The notes: generated by a model not told the origin, from the sequence alone. A DNA stretch of 64,000 nt from Kryptolebias marmoratus (GCF_001649575.2 NC_051432.1:24049167-24113166); one strand, 5' to 3'. Counted from the first letter of the stretch, positions 1-12,117 are shown. A program made the numbers and translations.

Positions 1-905
1 TTTAGGATTAGTTTTATTTTCAGGTTTGGTTCTGTTTGTTTTGGAGTGACAGTTTGTTGCTCCAGAGCAGGTCTTGAATCTTTTAAATATGTCTTGATTC
101 AAACAAATTAACAGTTTTTTGACTCCACGCATGAAAGGAAAGTCTCCTTAATCTGATTATGTTAACAGGTTTAGGCAGCCACAGCATGAGTAATCGGGAG
201 CTTTGTGCAGGTTTACGTCACAAGAACTCGTTCAAAGTTCAGTTCACACAGGTCAAAATGAACAAGCCGATCACTGAAAACTCTCACCAAGTCCCACAGT
301 TCATCAATGAACTTTCAAAGTTTCCCTTTTTTTAAATGACTTTTTCTGTGAGTCAAATTATCCTCATGTTGTAAACAGCGCTGAGGTGTGCTGACACTTT
401 AACACTGAGGCCATCTGATAAAAAAGAGAACAGGAGATGCTGGCAGAATTGGGGAAAATTAAAGAAAAATTGAATAAATTTGACTTGCTTTTCTTGCTAT
501 TCATGTCTAATCCCAATAAACTGCAGTTTTGAAAGAAAAAATGAGTTTATGCTACTACAGGAGCAGCAAAATGGATGTAACATAAAATTAAGCAGTATTT
601 TTAAAACATAAACTGAGTATTCTTCAGCGTTTCTGGCTTCAGAGTGGGGCTGTAGTCAGTGCTCAGCATCCCTCCTCTGTTCTTTTGTTTACAGCTTATT
701 TTGCAGCAATTAGTGCCTCATTTCTGGATGTCAACTCTTGCTTTTAAGGACGTTTCGGTACAGAAAAGAAGAAGCCTTTTGTTCGGAGCTCCAATAAAAA
801 GCGGTGCTCTCTTCATTTTCCTCTGCTCAGTTTAAAATTCACACGTCATTTAAACTGTTTATGCATAAAGATGTTCATTTAGGCTGCGCAGTAAAACAAG
901 GGCGC

Positions 906-918
906 TCACGAGGGGGCA
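906..918 (+). promoter_or_regulatory. CTCF-like motif
   Basis: The sequence TCACGAGGGGGCA fits the core CTCF consensus (C-A-C-N-A-G-G-G-G-G-C). It lies in otherwise unannotated intergenic DNA about 6 kb upstream of taf5. A single motif match is weak evidence of binding. Confidence 0.25.
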
Positions 919-3100
919 ATGATGTTAGTTTCATATGACACAGAGCAGAAATTATGTGAGGGCTCAGAGGAAGCCTGAGTGAAATGGAGTGCAGGACATT
1001 AACAGGAAAAACAAGCCAGCCTGAGACCAGAAATACAGCTATGAGTTAAAACAGTTAAACTGAGTGTTGAGGAGCAGGGATGTCCAACTCCACTCTTCCA
1101 TCCCTGCTGCCTCTTTTATGTTATCAGAATTACTTACCACTCCCAGTTTGTGTTCACAGTTCTTAGATGAGTTCAGTGCAGAGGAATAATTCTTGTATGA
1201 CTTTTCTTGTTTATTGGAAAAAAAAGGATATTTGCTGTTTATTCAAATACTGAGACATCTTCCAAATTGTCTAACTAACAAAGGAGAGTTATTTTTGAAG
1301 GATTAATTCAACAATTTGTTTGATTCTTCACAGTTTCTTGCCAAGAGAGAGATAAATAAACGAGTAACAACAGTCAGAATAAAAGCTGCATTCTGTTCAG
1401 CATCATCTTTACACGAAAACACTAATAAAACAGCTACCAGCACTTTCTTGTAAAGGCAGCTGAGCTGAAAACTGCGTGATGGATCCATCTCTTCAGTTGG
1501 GTCGGTGCTGAATAATGCAGGCCCCCGACATTTCTTTCCCCCAGCGTGGAGATCTCTGCTGCCACAGCCCTGCTTTCACGCCCATCATTCCACTTGGATA
1601 GGCGCACGACTCGAGCTGCATTTCAACCCCGACTAAGAGTCCGTCTTGGATGAAAAAGGAAGAATCCGGCATCTGCAAGGTCACAGATGACAGAGGGGAC
1701 ACAGGAATGGTGCAGTTTCAGTTTTGAAGGGATTATTTTAGCATGAAGATGGGTTTGACTACTTGGATTTGATATAAGTGTCTGAATCTCAAAGTTATGT
1801 GATATAGTACAATAGTTTTAGAAGCCGAAGGTGAAAAACAAATGCAACACAAATTAAACACATTACAGCTTTTTAAAATCGTCTCATCTCCTCAGGCTGA
1901 TGAAAACAGATAAAGAAGCTGCCTTACTGTAACCTGCTCTCATTTGCTGCTTCACACCTTCCCTTATAGCTGCCTCTCACCACGTATGTCATCTCTCACA
2001 TTCACACTTTTCCTTCCATCCTTTTTAACCTCACATCCTCGGAGTTTGGCGTACCAGGCTTTTTGAGTTTCTCCTGCTCTCTCCCCCCGCCCATCCCTCT
2101 CTGCCTCCCACTACCGCCCTTTTTCTTTCCTCTTTTGTCTCCTTTCATCCTCTTCTCTCTTCCTCTCTCAGGGCTGTTTCTGCCTCTTCTGAGAGTTGCA
2201 CCTCATGAATTATGTATTTGTGAATCTCAGTGGGGGGGATTTTGCTGCATTTCTTGACCATTTAAGCAGACAGGTAAGTAGGGTTTTCTTACAAGCCAAA
2301 ACTGGTGTTTCCTTTAAATGTGCACTTTACTGCTCAGTGTAACTGCTAAGCAATAAAGAAACCTGAGGTTTACAAGTATTAAAAGTGAAAAAGTATACCT
2401 GTCATATAAAAAAAAACTTTTAGACACATAAACAGTTATTTACCTACATAAAGAGAGGATCATTTGAAGCAGGCACAGCATCCATGCACTGAAATAATAA
2501 AAATAAAAAATGCAGAAAGAGAGCGCAATGTGCCACACCCCACTCTGTCCTCCCAGGACTGCAACACATAAACAGACGCATGCAGGTTTCCCTTCGGAGC
2601 GCATTTCTTTTTGAAAAATTCATCTCTGCTTTAAGCCGTGATAAACCGTCAGTGCAATTCATCGCTTCACAGAACATGCTCGTAAGTCTTCTGAGCTCTA
2701 ATTAGCACATCGAACCTCCCCTCGGTTTTTACAGCAGGTGTAACTGCTTCAGGGGACAAAATGTTTCTGCTTCTCCTGGCGTGCTTTAATTTAGATGGCT
2801 GGTGTATTACAACCATTCAAATGTGTGCTTTGTGATCAAAAAACACATCTGTAAACATTATGATATGTGTTAATATTGCTAAATACAAAAAAAAGGTGCA
2901 TTTTGTTTGAATTATTAACCAAACTGTGTATGTTGGCTTCCTCATCGAAGGGATTTCTGAAATGAAAGAGTCTCTTTCTTTCAAGAGTGTCTCTTTTTCT
3001 GTGTTAGCTCCTCCAAAGCCATCTCTGAGGGGATACCACACCCTGCTGCCATCTGACAGAGCAGAGCAGGGGATGATGGGAGAATCCTCCGTCTTCCAGA

Positions 3101-3129
3101 CACACATACACACACACACACACACACAC
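3101..3129. repeat. (CA)n microsatellite
   Basis: About 14 CA units with one T interruption near the left end. Ordinary vertebrate dinucleotide repeat. Confidence 0.9.
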
Positions 3130-3825
3130 TGAAGACCTCAGCCAATCATCGCCGAGGTGTGAACGAAGGATGAGGCTGAACATGCATCTCTTCTCTCACC
3201 CTTTTGATTATCACTCAGCTTCACACGAATAGAGACTAAATCAGTGTGAGAGCAGCAGAAAGACAAAAAAGGGTTACCCAGGTGGGACTCGGCCTCGTGG
3301 TTAGTTTAGTTAATCTTATCTTTGTTTGCTTATATAGCAATACTGGGAAACATCTGTATAAACCACCTCCACATCTGTCCAATACACATGAATGTACAAT
3401 ATGTACACTTAACATTAATATATTGTATACACACACAGCAGATTACTGTATTTTTATGATATTTTGTTTCATCACTACACTGTATATATAGATTTATTGT
3501 ATTTTTTATGCTGTATTGTTTTATTGTCTCTCTCTTTGCTTTATTTAGTATATTTACTGTATTTTTTCCTTTTTCTTATTTGTGTAATCTTGCTGCTGTA
3601 ACATGTGAATTTCCCCTGCTGGAAATATTTAATCTCAAGAAATTTTCTTGAAGGAGAAAAGTGAAGTAAAAAGGGTCAACATCATAACTTTTAATGTTTT
3701 TTTTTTTTTAATAATATATAATTACAAACACAATGTCCAGTGAGACCTTGACTATTATAAAACTACATGCTGAGTTAATCCAGGTGGCATTAGTGCATAT
3801 TTAATACAATTAGGTGATTTTATTG

Positions 3826-4276
3826 CTCGCCACCAAAGACAAAGGAGCAATACTGTTTGTGTTCACTTGTCTGTAGCTTTAGAAAAATAAGTCATGAACC
3901 AGCAGACAGATTTTAATGAATCTTTCAGGAAATAATCAGTGGATTTACATCTATAACTGATGAATTTATGGAATCATCTCCGTTCAAGTTGGCTGCTACA
4001 GCTCGTCCCCCTTGGAAAACAAAAATGTCCATAACTCTGTGAATTTTACAGATATTGAGCTAAATTTTAACGTGTTAGGAGCTGAAAGTCATCCCCAACA
4101 CACGCTCTGTGTCTGACATCTTGTAATATTACAGGAGATTGTACCTGAAGTCTTTTTCAAGGTTTGACCAAAGCAGCTTCAACTCCATCGTTTTTCAACA
4201 CAAAATCATTTTAGTTTAAAATTCTGGCAAGAAAAGATGGTGGGCTAAATGCATTTTTTCAAGGATTGCTAGGCTT
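3826..4276 (+). repeat. Dispersed repeat family A, copy 1 (forward)
   Basis: This copy carries most landmarks of a family seen about ten times in the window. They are a head reading TTTTATTGCTCGCCACCAAA, a core with CATGAACCAGCAGACAGATT, a block AAGTTGGCTGCTACAGC, a block ending in GTCATCCCCAACACACGCTC, and a tail TTTTTCAAGGATTGCTAGGC. No coding capacity is visible. The class is not clear by eye, so it is named only by similarity to the other copies. Confidence 0.7.
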
Positions 4277-6704
4277 TTTTTTTGTTTGTCCAGACTTAAC
4301 CTTTCTATTGTATATTTAAGCATATCATGTCATGGGCCACCACCTCAAAATGCTGCAGAGCTCCGCCAGAGTCACAACACAAACTCTGCCACAATCTAAC
4401 CCCTGTCAGCAGAGATGAATCGATAACCGGAGGAGATTTCTTTCTTTGTTTTCAGTAAAGTAAAGTTATTTATTACAGATAGAAACAGCTGTCACTATTT
4501 TATGTAGCAGAATCTATGTAAGAGAACTCTTTGTGATCATAAATCAATAACCTTTAGACAAAAAAAGAGAAACCGTGTCTGATCATCACAGGAGGGAGAA
4601 AACTCCCATAATTAACAGTTTCATGCAGCACGGCTGACCACGCCCTGAGCTGCTGATGTTAACGTGGATGCTTCCTCAACCCTCAAATGAACCCCACCCC
4701 CACTTCTCCTTCCTTTGGAGCAGCGTGGCCGCAGTGTTACACAACTCAGTGCTGTGTCTGTCCCGCCCTTTATCACAGACCTGCTTAATGTCAGCTCGGA
4801 CCGCAGGAGCTGCAAGAAGTCAGGTAGAAGTTCCAAATGACAGTTTTTAATTACAATCAAATGTTCAAGTAATATTACATGCATGCATTTTAGTCAATAA
4901 AGTTTGAATTTAAAGGGAATATCTCAAAATGCTCCAGCTCTTGAACTCTAAACTGAAATAAAAAACAGGTTTAGTTGGATTTTCTGCTGAAAGCGTCCTT
5001 GAAATAAAAGCAGATGCTGAGCTGACCCGAGGTCTGCCGTGTCAGCAGAACACAAACATGTCTGACAGCAGGTTCAGGGTGTTTACAGAGGCAGGGAGGT
5101 CTCTTATTCTGAAATCCAGCCTCAGCAGAAAGCAAAGTGAGCCCTGTTAATACCCGAGAGGAATTTTCCTTTGTCATCCCTCCTGCATCTCTTTTCTGCT
5201 ACAAGTCAAATACGTAAGCGTTTTTCAAACTTTATGAACACCTTTGCAGGACCTAAATGTGGGAATTACAAATTATCAAGTGTAAAATCCTTCTGTTATG
5301 AAGAAAATATATTTAAAAAATGTAATTTAACGAGCTGCAGTCGCTTAAAGGTGGAAAAGATCGATGACTTTTAAAACAGGAGTAAGAAATACTCCAGAGT
5401 TACTCTGAATAATATGTGCCTCTGGGTGTTTTGGTAAATCTGTAGATAAACAAAACACAATTTACAGTAACCTGAACGTCCTTGGATCAGTTCTGCTGCA
5501 TGGCCCCCACCCCCTCACACTCCCCGAGCCTCCTAATCATTCATTTACATTCATGCAAATTGATGCTCCTAATAATCTTTGCACAGATATGTGCAAAGAT
5601 TATGCAGAAATGTTGTTGCTCACACTGAAACATTTTTTTACATTTACAACTTTTAATGACTCTTTTAAGTATCTGTTTAAATATCTTTTTTAAGATGATA
5701 AAACAGATATTTTACATACGAGGGGCTCATATGACTGCACTTTAGAATTGTAATTCAAATATAAAAACCTTTATTTACCATTTTAAAAAATCAGATTTAC
5801 TGTAGTGTTGCATTTCCTAGAAAAAGCATTTGATTTAAAAAAAAATCTCTGAAAACCATTGTTGGGACTCTGAGGTGTGAGTTGAGAATAAGTGTGAGCA
5901 AAGTGCCACCATCTGGTGTGAAAAGGTACACAACTGTATGGAATATTAAATAATAAAAACATCTACACAAACATGTTATTAAAGCCTGGATAGGATCTAA
6001 TTTATTTGAATTATGTCAATAAAAGTTTAAACTGCAGATCAACTTCAAATAATTAGTAAATAGACATATAGGTAAAAAATTCAGTTAAATAAAATGAGCT
6101 GTCTCAGGATGTTTTCTCATGGAAGCATCTGAAACTCGGTTCCTTCTTCTCTAAAATAAGTGCTTAATGCTTTTCTTTGTCAACAATTTATATTAGTTGT
6201 TTAGTCTCTTCAGAGTTGTGAACAGCTGCTTGGACTAAACAAATCATAATCATCTCTAAAAATAACCATCGTGACCAGTTAGAATTAGCACAAGAAAACA
6301 AACAAAAAAAGAACAAGTATACTGAAGTAAATCTCAAAGATAAGGACAATTTCAATGTTTTTCTAAAGTGAAACCTTTTGTAAATAAAGTTAAATATTTT
6401 AAAGCGTATAAAAGTTACAAAACACAACTGACATAGCACCCATTTCCTGAATGAGCTGAATGTTTTGATATACTACAGTATGAATGGCTAGAATAGCACA
6501 AAATATGCATTCTCAATAGAACAAAGATAGTCTAAATTTAGATTATCTTTCTTTTTTAATCATGTAAAAATAAACAGTGGTGGACTGAATAACCTTTGAA
6601 CCAAGTTACCTGCAGAACTGAATTCTTGATTCTGGATACTGAAGTGATGTTTAAAGACAAGATGCTAAACTAAACTAGGTAAAAAGTAGAAAAAAATATT
6701 TTTC

Positions 6705-6705
<1 letters not shown>
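4277..6705. other. Intergenic region, no gene recognised
   Basis: AT-rich DNA between the first family A copy and the GATA repeat. Apart from the palindrome near 5.58 kb I see no supportable gene or element. Short ORFs at about 4.65-4.88 kb and 4.97-5.37 kb show no recognisable domain. Confidence 0.55.
5553..5603. promoter_or_regulatory. Octamer motif next to a perfect 13-bp inverted repeat
   Basis: An ATGCAAAT octamer (POU-factor type) at about 5554 is followed by a perfect 13-bp inverted repeat. The left arm ATAATCTTTGCAC is at 5572-5584, a 6-nt loop is at 5585-5590, and the right arm GTGCAAAGATTAT is at 5591-5603. The combination looks like a regulatory or conserved non-coding element, but conservation cannot be tested from this sequence alone. 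Confidence 0.35.

Positions 6706-6800
<95 letters not shown>
6706..6800. repeat. (GATA)n microsatellite
   Basis: About 24 uninterrupted tetranucleotide units. The tract ends 128 bp before the taf5 start codon, so it borders the core promoter. Confidence 0.97.
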
Positions 6801-6801
<1 letters not shown>

Positions 6802-6839
6802 ACTAAGAAGGCGGGACTTGATTTGTCTCTTTAAGACGC

Positions 6840-6940
6840 CTGGCAGTAAGAACCAATCAGGAGGCTCGATCTTGCGCAGTCGAGGTTTTCAATTTTTCAA
6901 TCTCGCACATGCGCATTTCATTTCTAAAATGGCGGCCGTG
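6840..6940 (+). promoter_or_regulatory. taf5: taf5 core promoter
   Basis: Just upstream of the taf5 ATG there is a CCAAT box (AACCAATCAGGAGG, about 6851-6864), an NRF1-like CGCACATGCGCA at 6904-6915, and a YY1-like AAAATGGCGGCC overlapping the start codon at 6926-6937. No TATA box is seen. This is the usual layout of a TATA-less housekeeping promoter. The transcription start is inferred to lie within this interval. Confidence 0.55.
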
Positions 6941-9900
6941 CAGGGTGGTCTGGTCGACGCGAAAGACGAAATAGACATTAAAACGGAACCGACGGCCGAT
7001 GGCTTCGGAAACAACAACGCGAGCGACAGCAGGGTGCTCTCCACGCCGCCCGGCTCGAGCGCCGCGGCCGGGAACAACAAGCCCGCGGCGGGAACCCCCG
7101 AGGAACAGCAGACGCTGCTGGCAGTCCTGCAGTTCCTCAAAAAGAACAAACTGTCGGAGTCCGCCGAAATTTTGCGTCGCGAGGCGGGGTTACCGGAGGA
7201 TGCTCTGGATCCGAAAGGGACGGACGGCACCGGGGCAGGACCGGGAGCCGCGGCGGGGAGCGCGGACACAGACGCCGGGGATGCGAGCTCTCTGCTCAGC
7301 CGGGTGACCGTGTCTTCCTCCGCCGGAGCTCAGGCGCCAACCAAGGGTAGTTCAATCTAGCTTCATTCTACTGTGATCTCACCTGTTGGTTCATTTGGTG
7401 TTTTTTTTGTGATACTTATAATAAAATCATAGCACAACTTTCATTTTAGTTCACTATCCTATAAAAGTTAGTGACATTTATCTGGTGTTGGCTTCCAAGC
7501 CTCATGGTTTCATGACATGATGCAGGTGTTCCTGCAGCTTTCAGACTTGTGCAACAATAAAGAGCCACATCTTTAAAAAGTGCTGTGTTTCAGCAGCAGC
7601 CGGGGAGGATCAGCCAGATGTCAGCGTGGTTCTGTCAGCCTACAGCCAGCAGGGAGATCCAGCTCTGTATGAAGTTTACTACAGCGGCCTGAAGAGGTTC
7701 ATTGAATCGGTTTTGGACTGCCACAGAGCAGAGCTGTCTCAGGTTTTCTACCCACTGTTTGTCCACATGTACCTGGAACTGGTGTACAACAATCATGAAA
7801 GTGAGGCCAAGGCCTTCTTTGAAAAGTGAGTTGCGAATATAAATCACATCTGGCGCAACTTCTTTCATAACTTCACCTCGCCTGTGTTTGTTTTGTTTGT
7901 TTTTAGGTTCAGTGGGGACCAGGAGTGCTACTACGAGGAGGACCTGCGTATTTTATCCAGCCTGACAAAGAAGGAGCACATGAGAGGCAACGAGACGCTG
8001 CTGGACTTCCGCACCAGCAAGTTTGTCCTACGCATCTCCCGTGACTCCTACCAGCTGCTGAAGAGACACCTGCAGGAGCGGCAGAACAATCAGATCTGGA
8101 ATATCATCCAGGAGCACCTCTACATAGACATCTTCGATGGGATGCCGCGCAGCAAGAGTCAGATCGATGCGATGTCAGGCAGCCTGGCAGGAGAGGCCAG
8201 GCGGGAAGCCAATAAGGCAAAGGTGGGGGAAAGTGTTCCTTGTTTCCAGAAAATCTGAAGTCTCTGTTGATCAATACCAAGTTCTGATTTTACTTTTTTT
8301 TTAAAAACTCGGTTTAGGTTTACTATGGCCTGCTGAAGGAGCCAGAAATCGAGCTGCCTCTCGATGATGAGGATGAGGAGGCAGAGAACGAGGAGGGTAA
8401 ACCCAAGAAGAAAAAGCCCAAAAAAGACAGCATTGGCAACAAAAGCAAGAAGCAGGATCCAAATGCTCCTGCACAGACGAGGTGGGTGTTCTTCACACAG
8501 TAGGGTCCTGTTCTCAGTCTGTGCTTCTTCGATGTTCCTGATCCTAACTGTCCACTCATTCACTCTACAGTGCACTAATGTGAGTCAGCCATTTTCTACT
8601 GCTGTTCAGAACTTTAACTGTAATTTTCCACTATATTGTGCCCTGGAAGCTGGTCATGCGGTTCAGTGAAAGTAGTGTGCAGAAATAATACACTACACTG
8701 GTGAAAATAGACCATGATGCATTGCGGCCTGAGCCCACGCAGCAGGCTGACTGAGGCTGACATACTGCAGCTCGTTATTGTGAATTTCATCGAACTTGGT
8801 GAAAAGGCCTTGAATTATCGAGACGTCTCTAACGTAAAGTGGCGCGTCTTCTACTCTGTCCGAGCTGCGGGACTGAGAGATGATCAGAAAATTAAAACAT
8901 TAAAGTTGCAGCCAGTGGTTGTGTAAAAAGATACAACAAAAAAAGTGAACTGTATACCAGTGTCATTGAGGCAGATTGTGTTAATTACATTTTATGAGAC
9001 AAATCCAGGGATGTGATGTTGTCCCTTCAGACTCAGGTATTCCAACGTCTCTTGCTAACTTATATTTATGCGACATCTGACTGAATACTTGGCACATCTA
9101 GTGTTTGACATGTAAAAACACCACACTGTCCCCATTCCCTATTTAGTCTACTATATAGTAACCACAACATAGTGAATGAGTGAACATTTTGAACACAACC
9201 ATAAACTTTAGTCTCGTGAATGAGGACAACCTAAACCAGTGGTGTCCAATCCTGATCCTGGAGGACCACCATCCTGCATGTTTTAGATGTTTCTCTGCTT
9301 TGAAGTACCTGATTTAAACGACTGAGTGATTAACGGGCTTCTGCAGAACTTAAAGTTGTGCTAAAGAGCAGAGAAACATCTAAAACCTGCAGGATATTTT
9401 CCCTCCAGGACCAGGATTGGACACCGCCGACCTAAAGGATTGTCCAAACAATCTGATTCACTCTCTTCACAATCTCACTTCCTTTTGAAACCTTTTCCTT
9501 AACCTCCTTGAATGATAATAAAGCATTTATTCGTTGTTTAGAATACCTCTGCCAGAGCTCAAAGACTCTGACAAGTTGGACAAGATCATGTACTTGAAGG
9601 AGGCCACCAAGAAGATCCGTTTGGGTTCAGATAACCTCCCTTCCATCTGCTTCTACACTTTTCTCAACGCGTACCAGGTAAGCGATCACGTTGACTGGAT
9701 CCTTGTTTGTCGCCGTTGGCAGAAACCGTTCTGTAGTGACGTAAGCCATAATGGATGTTATTGTGACTCGACCTGTGCAGGGTCTGACTGCAGTGGACTT
9801 CACAGACGATTCCAGCCTGATTGCAGGCGGCTTTGCCGACTCCACGGTCAGGGTGTGGAGCGTCACGCCGAAAAAGCTCCGCAAGGTCAAGACTGCTGCA

Positions 9901-11891
9901 GGTGCGCTCCGTGACAGAACCACGACATCTTCAGTCACAGTTTAAAAAATGGATGATAAAAATCGTTCCACTCTTGTATTTGTCTCTTCCTATCTCTTTT
10001 AAGACTTGAACCTGATTGACAAGGAGTCAGACGATGTTCTGGAGAGGATTATGGATGAGAAAACAGCCAGTGAGTCGAAGGTTCTTTATGGACACAGCGG
10101 GCCGGTGTACGGCATCAGCTTCAGCCCAGACAGGTACAGCTGAGCCTCAGTTCTGTATTCTCATATTCAGACCTCCCTCTGAATAAAACAGAACCTTGAA
10201 TGCAGCATCATATTAGAAATAGGAAGTAAATGAATTAAGAAGCATTAAAGATGTTAGTCAAATTGCATAAACATGTATACACTTGTTGCACACTTACAGT
10301 ACGTCTTATCAGAGTTTTAGATGCTTTTTGAAATATAAACAGAAGTTGCTAAATGCTTATTTGACACAAAATAGGATGGTTGTGAATACAAATAAAGCAC
10401 TTTTTTGAGAGTAATCCAAGTAATTCTCTGGTTTGAGGCATGTAATAGAGGCAGATTGTTGCAGAATACCCAAATTGGAATATATGACACTGCAGGCATG
10501 AGTCATTATTTTAATTATTTTAAAAACTCTTGTAAGCAACACAGTTGGATATTTGTTAGATTTTAGGAGACCGTAACACTTTAATATAAAAATATTGATC
10601 CTTTGCCATAAAAAATAAAGAAAACATTGTTCAAATGTGATTTATTTATTTATATTAAAATAGAAACACAGTTGACTGTTTTTATCTTTCAGAAATTACC
10701 TTTTGTCAAGTTCTGAGGATGCTACCATCAGGCTGTGGAGTCTCCAAACGTTTACCTGTCTGGTGGGCTACAAAGGCCACAATTACCCCGTATGGGACAC
10801 ACAGTTTTCACCTCACGGGTACTATTTTATCTCAGGGGGACACGACCGGGTTGCCCGGTAAGAAACTCCAGAACTTGTGGAACTTTTCCTGCCTTCCTCG
10901 ACAAGATAAGAAAACACAACAGTTGCGCCCGTATTTTTTTTAAATTTTACTCAGATGTCGTGTTTTGTTTGTCCTCCGACAGCCTTTGGGCGACAGATCA
11001 TTACCAGCCGCTGCGGATATTTGCTGGTCACCTGGCTGACGTCACTTGTACTCGTTTCCACCCAAACTCAAATTATGTCGTCACGGGATCGTCTGACCGC
11101 ACCATCCGCCTCTGGGACGTCCTCACTGGAAACTGTGTCCGCATCTTCACGGGTCATAAGGTCAGGGTTCAATAATAACAATTAAATCCTTTTACAGGAT
11201 AAATAGAGTAACTTGAGTCATATTTGGGGGCAGTTTACAGGTAGTGGGTTATCATAGAACTCTAATTTGACTATTGTGCGTTTTTCCCTCTCTATATGGT
11301 GTATTAAAAAAATGATTACATGAGTTTGCTGTTGTTTTAGATTCTAAACTAATCCTGCAAAGACCCTAACTGATGTTGTCTGTCTTTAAATCTTTCAGGG
11401 TCCGATTCACGCTCTGGCTTTCTCTCCCAATGGGAAGTTCTTGGCCTCTGGAGCCACCGATGGAAGAGTTCTTCTGTGGGACATCGGTCATGGACTGATG
11501 GTTAGCGAGCTGAAGGGTCACACAGATACCGTCTATTCCCTCAGATTTAGCAGGGATGGAGAGATTCTCGCCTCCGGTGGGTGATCAGCATCTTTCTTTG
11601 TACTTTTCTTACACTGCAGTCCGGATTAAAGCAGCAAAGGCTAGCATAGCGTGACCACGTTTTGATTGTTTTCCAGGTTCTATGGACAACACGGTTCGCC
11701 TGTGGGATGCCATGAAAGCGTTTGACGATTTAGAGACTGATGACTTCACAGCAGCTACAGGACACATCCATCTACAAGATAACTCCCAGGAGCTTTTGCT
11801 TGGCACCTACATGTCTAAATCGACGCCGGTCGTACACCTTCACTTCACACGGAGGAACCTGCTTCTGGCTGCTGGAGCCTACAATCCATAA
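6929..11891 (+). CDS. taf5: Transcription initiation factor TFIID subunit 5
   Basis: TAF5 is a scaffold subunit of TFIID and acts in the nucleus in RNA polymerase II pre-initiation complexes. Coding exons: 6929-7346, 7594-7825, 7907-8222, 8318-8481, 9542-9677, 9781-9901, 10004-10133, 10693-10857, 10983-11160, 11399-11576, 11677-11891. They total 2253 nt, 750 aa (human about 800), all GT-AG and in phase. A LisH motif lies at about residues 58-90 (QTLLAVLQFLKKNKLS). The TAF5 NTD2 domain follows at about 150-290 (FYPLFVHMYLELVYNNH). A Lys-rich linker (KPKKKKPKKDS) comes next. WD40 repeats run from about 423 to 735, with blades such as STVRVWSV, TIRLWDV and NTVRLWDA, and the end matches the vertebrate C-terminus (RRNLLLAAGAYNP). 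The N-terminal 55 residues are acidic or Gly/Ala-rich and shorter than in mammals. The start is the first in-frame ATG, in a YY1-type context. Two mobile-element remnants occupy the fourth intron. Confidence 0.97.
8550..9187. mobile_element. Probable non-autonomous DNA transposon remnant in a taf5 intron
   Basis: The ends carry matching inverted motifs: CCACTCATTCACT near 8552-8564 and its complement AGTGAATGAGTGAA near 9171-9184. Subterminal sequence has CTATATTGTGCCCTGGAA on one side and CTATTTAGTCTACTATATAG on the other, a style seen in PIF/Harbinger-like fish elements. A 70-codon ORF inside (8714-8926) has no domain I recognise. Boundaries are approximate and the superfamily is a guess. 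Confidence 0.4.
9236..9429. mobile_element. hAT-type MITE with target-site duplication
   Basis: The 194-bp element has long, imperfect terminal inverted repeats. The left end reads CCAGTGGTGTCCAATCCTG and the right end, complemented, CGGCGGTGTCCAATCCTGG. Similarity of the arms extends about 65 bp inward (GAGCAGAGAAACATCTAAAA on the right arm). ACCTAAA flanks both sides (9229-9235 and 9430-9436), fitting an approximately 8-bp hAT target duplication. It lies in the taf5 fourth intron and has no coding capacity. Confidence 0.75.
10134..10692 (+). other. taf5 intron, no further element recognised
   Basis: AT-rich intron between the exons encoding the second and third WD40 blades. I see no repeat, RNA or regulatory feature that I can support. 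Confidence 0.5.
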
Positions 11892-12076
11892 AATATTAAT
11901 GAACTATGAGGGGAAAATGGTTGGAGCTTGAGATGGCCGGCTACATTATCAGTTCATCATCAACTAATCAGGTTTTCAGCTCAAGCTCATCTGTAGTGTT
12001 TGGATTATTTTTATAAATCAATTTATACATTGATAACATCTCTGTAATATAGTCTTTTATACTGATGCACAATGTA

Positions 12077-12082
12077 AATAAA
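12077..12082 (+). terminator. taf5: taf5 polyadenylation signal
   Basis: AATAAA about 185 nt after the taf5 stop codon, the first canonical signal downstream. Only about 40 bp separate it from the opposing atp5mk signal. Confidence 0.6.
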
Positions 12083-12117
12083 TCAAAGTGTTTTCTGTGT
12101 TCGGAGCATACATTTTC

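Larger units (their letters stand above)
1..3825. other. Intergenic region, no gene recognised
   Basis: I see no gene with a recognisable product here. The sequence is AT-rich with short homopolymer runs and a pyrimidine-rich stretch around 2070-2170. A CTCF-like site, a CA microsatellite and an unexplained ORF at 1493-1702 are described elsewhere in this answer. A 5' splice-like site follows a G-rich stretch near 2272, but no partner exon was found. Confidence 0.6.

Noticed and set aside
2817..3132. ORFs with His-Thr or Cys-Val repeats near 3.1 kb
   Set aside because: Generated by the CA microsatellite read in different frames; no domain present.
6889..7307. Long overlapping ORFs on both strands across taf5 exon 1
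   Set aside because: They are shadows of GC-rich coding sequence. The true frame is fixed by the LisH motif and the splice phase into exon 2.
8159..8575. Antisense ORFs over taf5 exons 3 and 4
   Set aside because: Hydrophobic runs come from the antisense of Lys/Glu-rich codons (KKKKPKKD); not a membrane protein gene.
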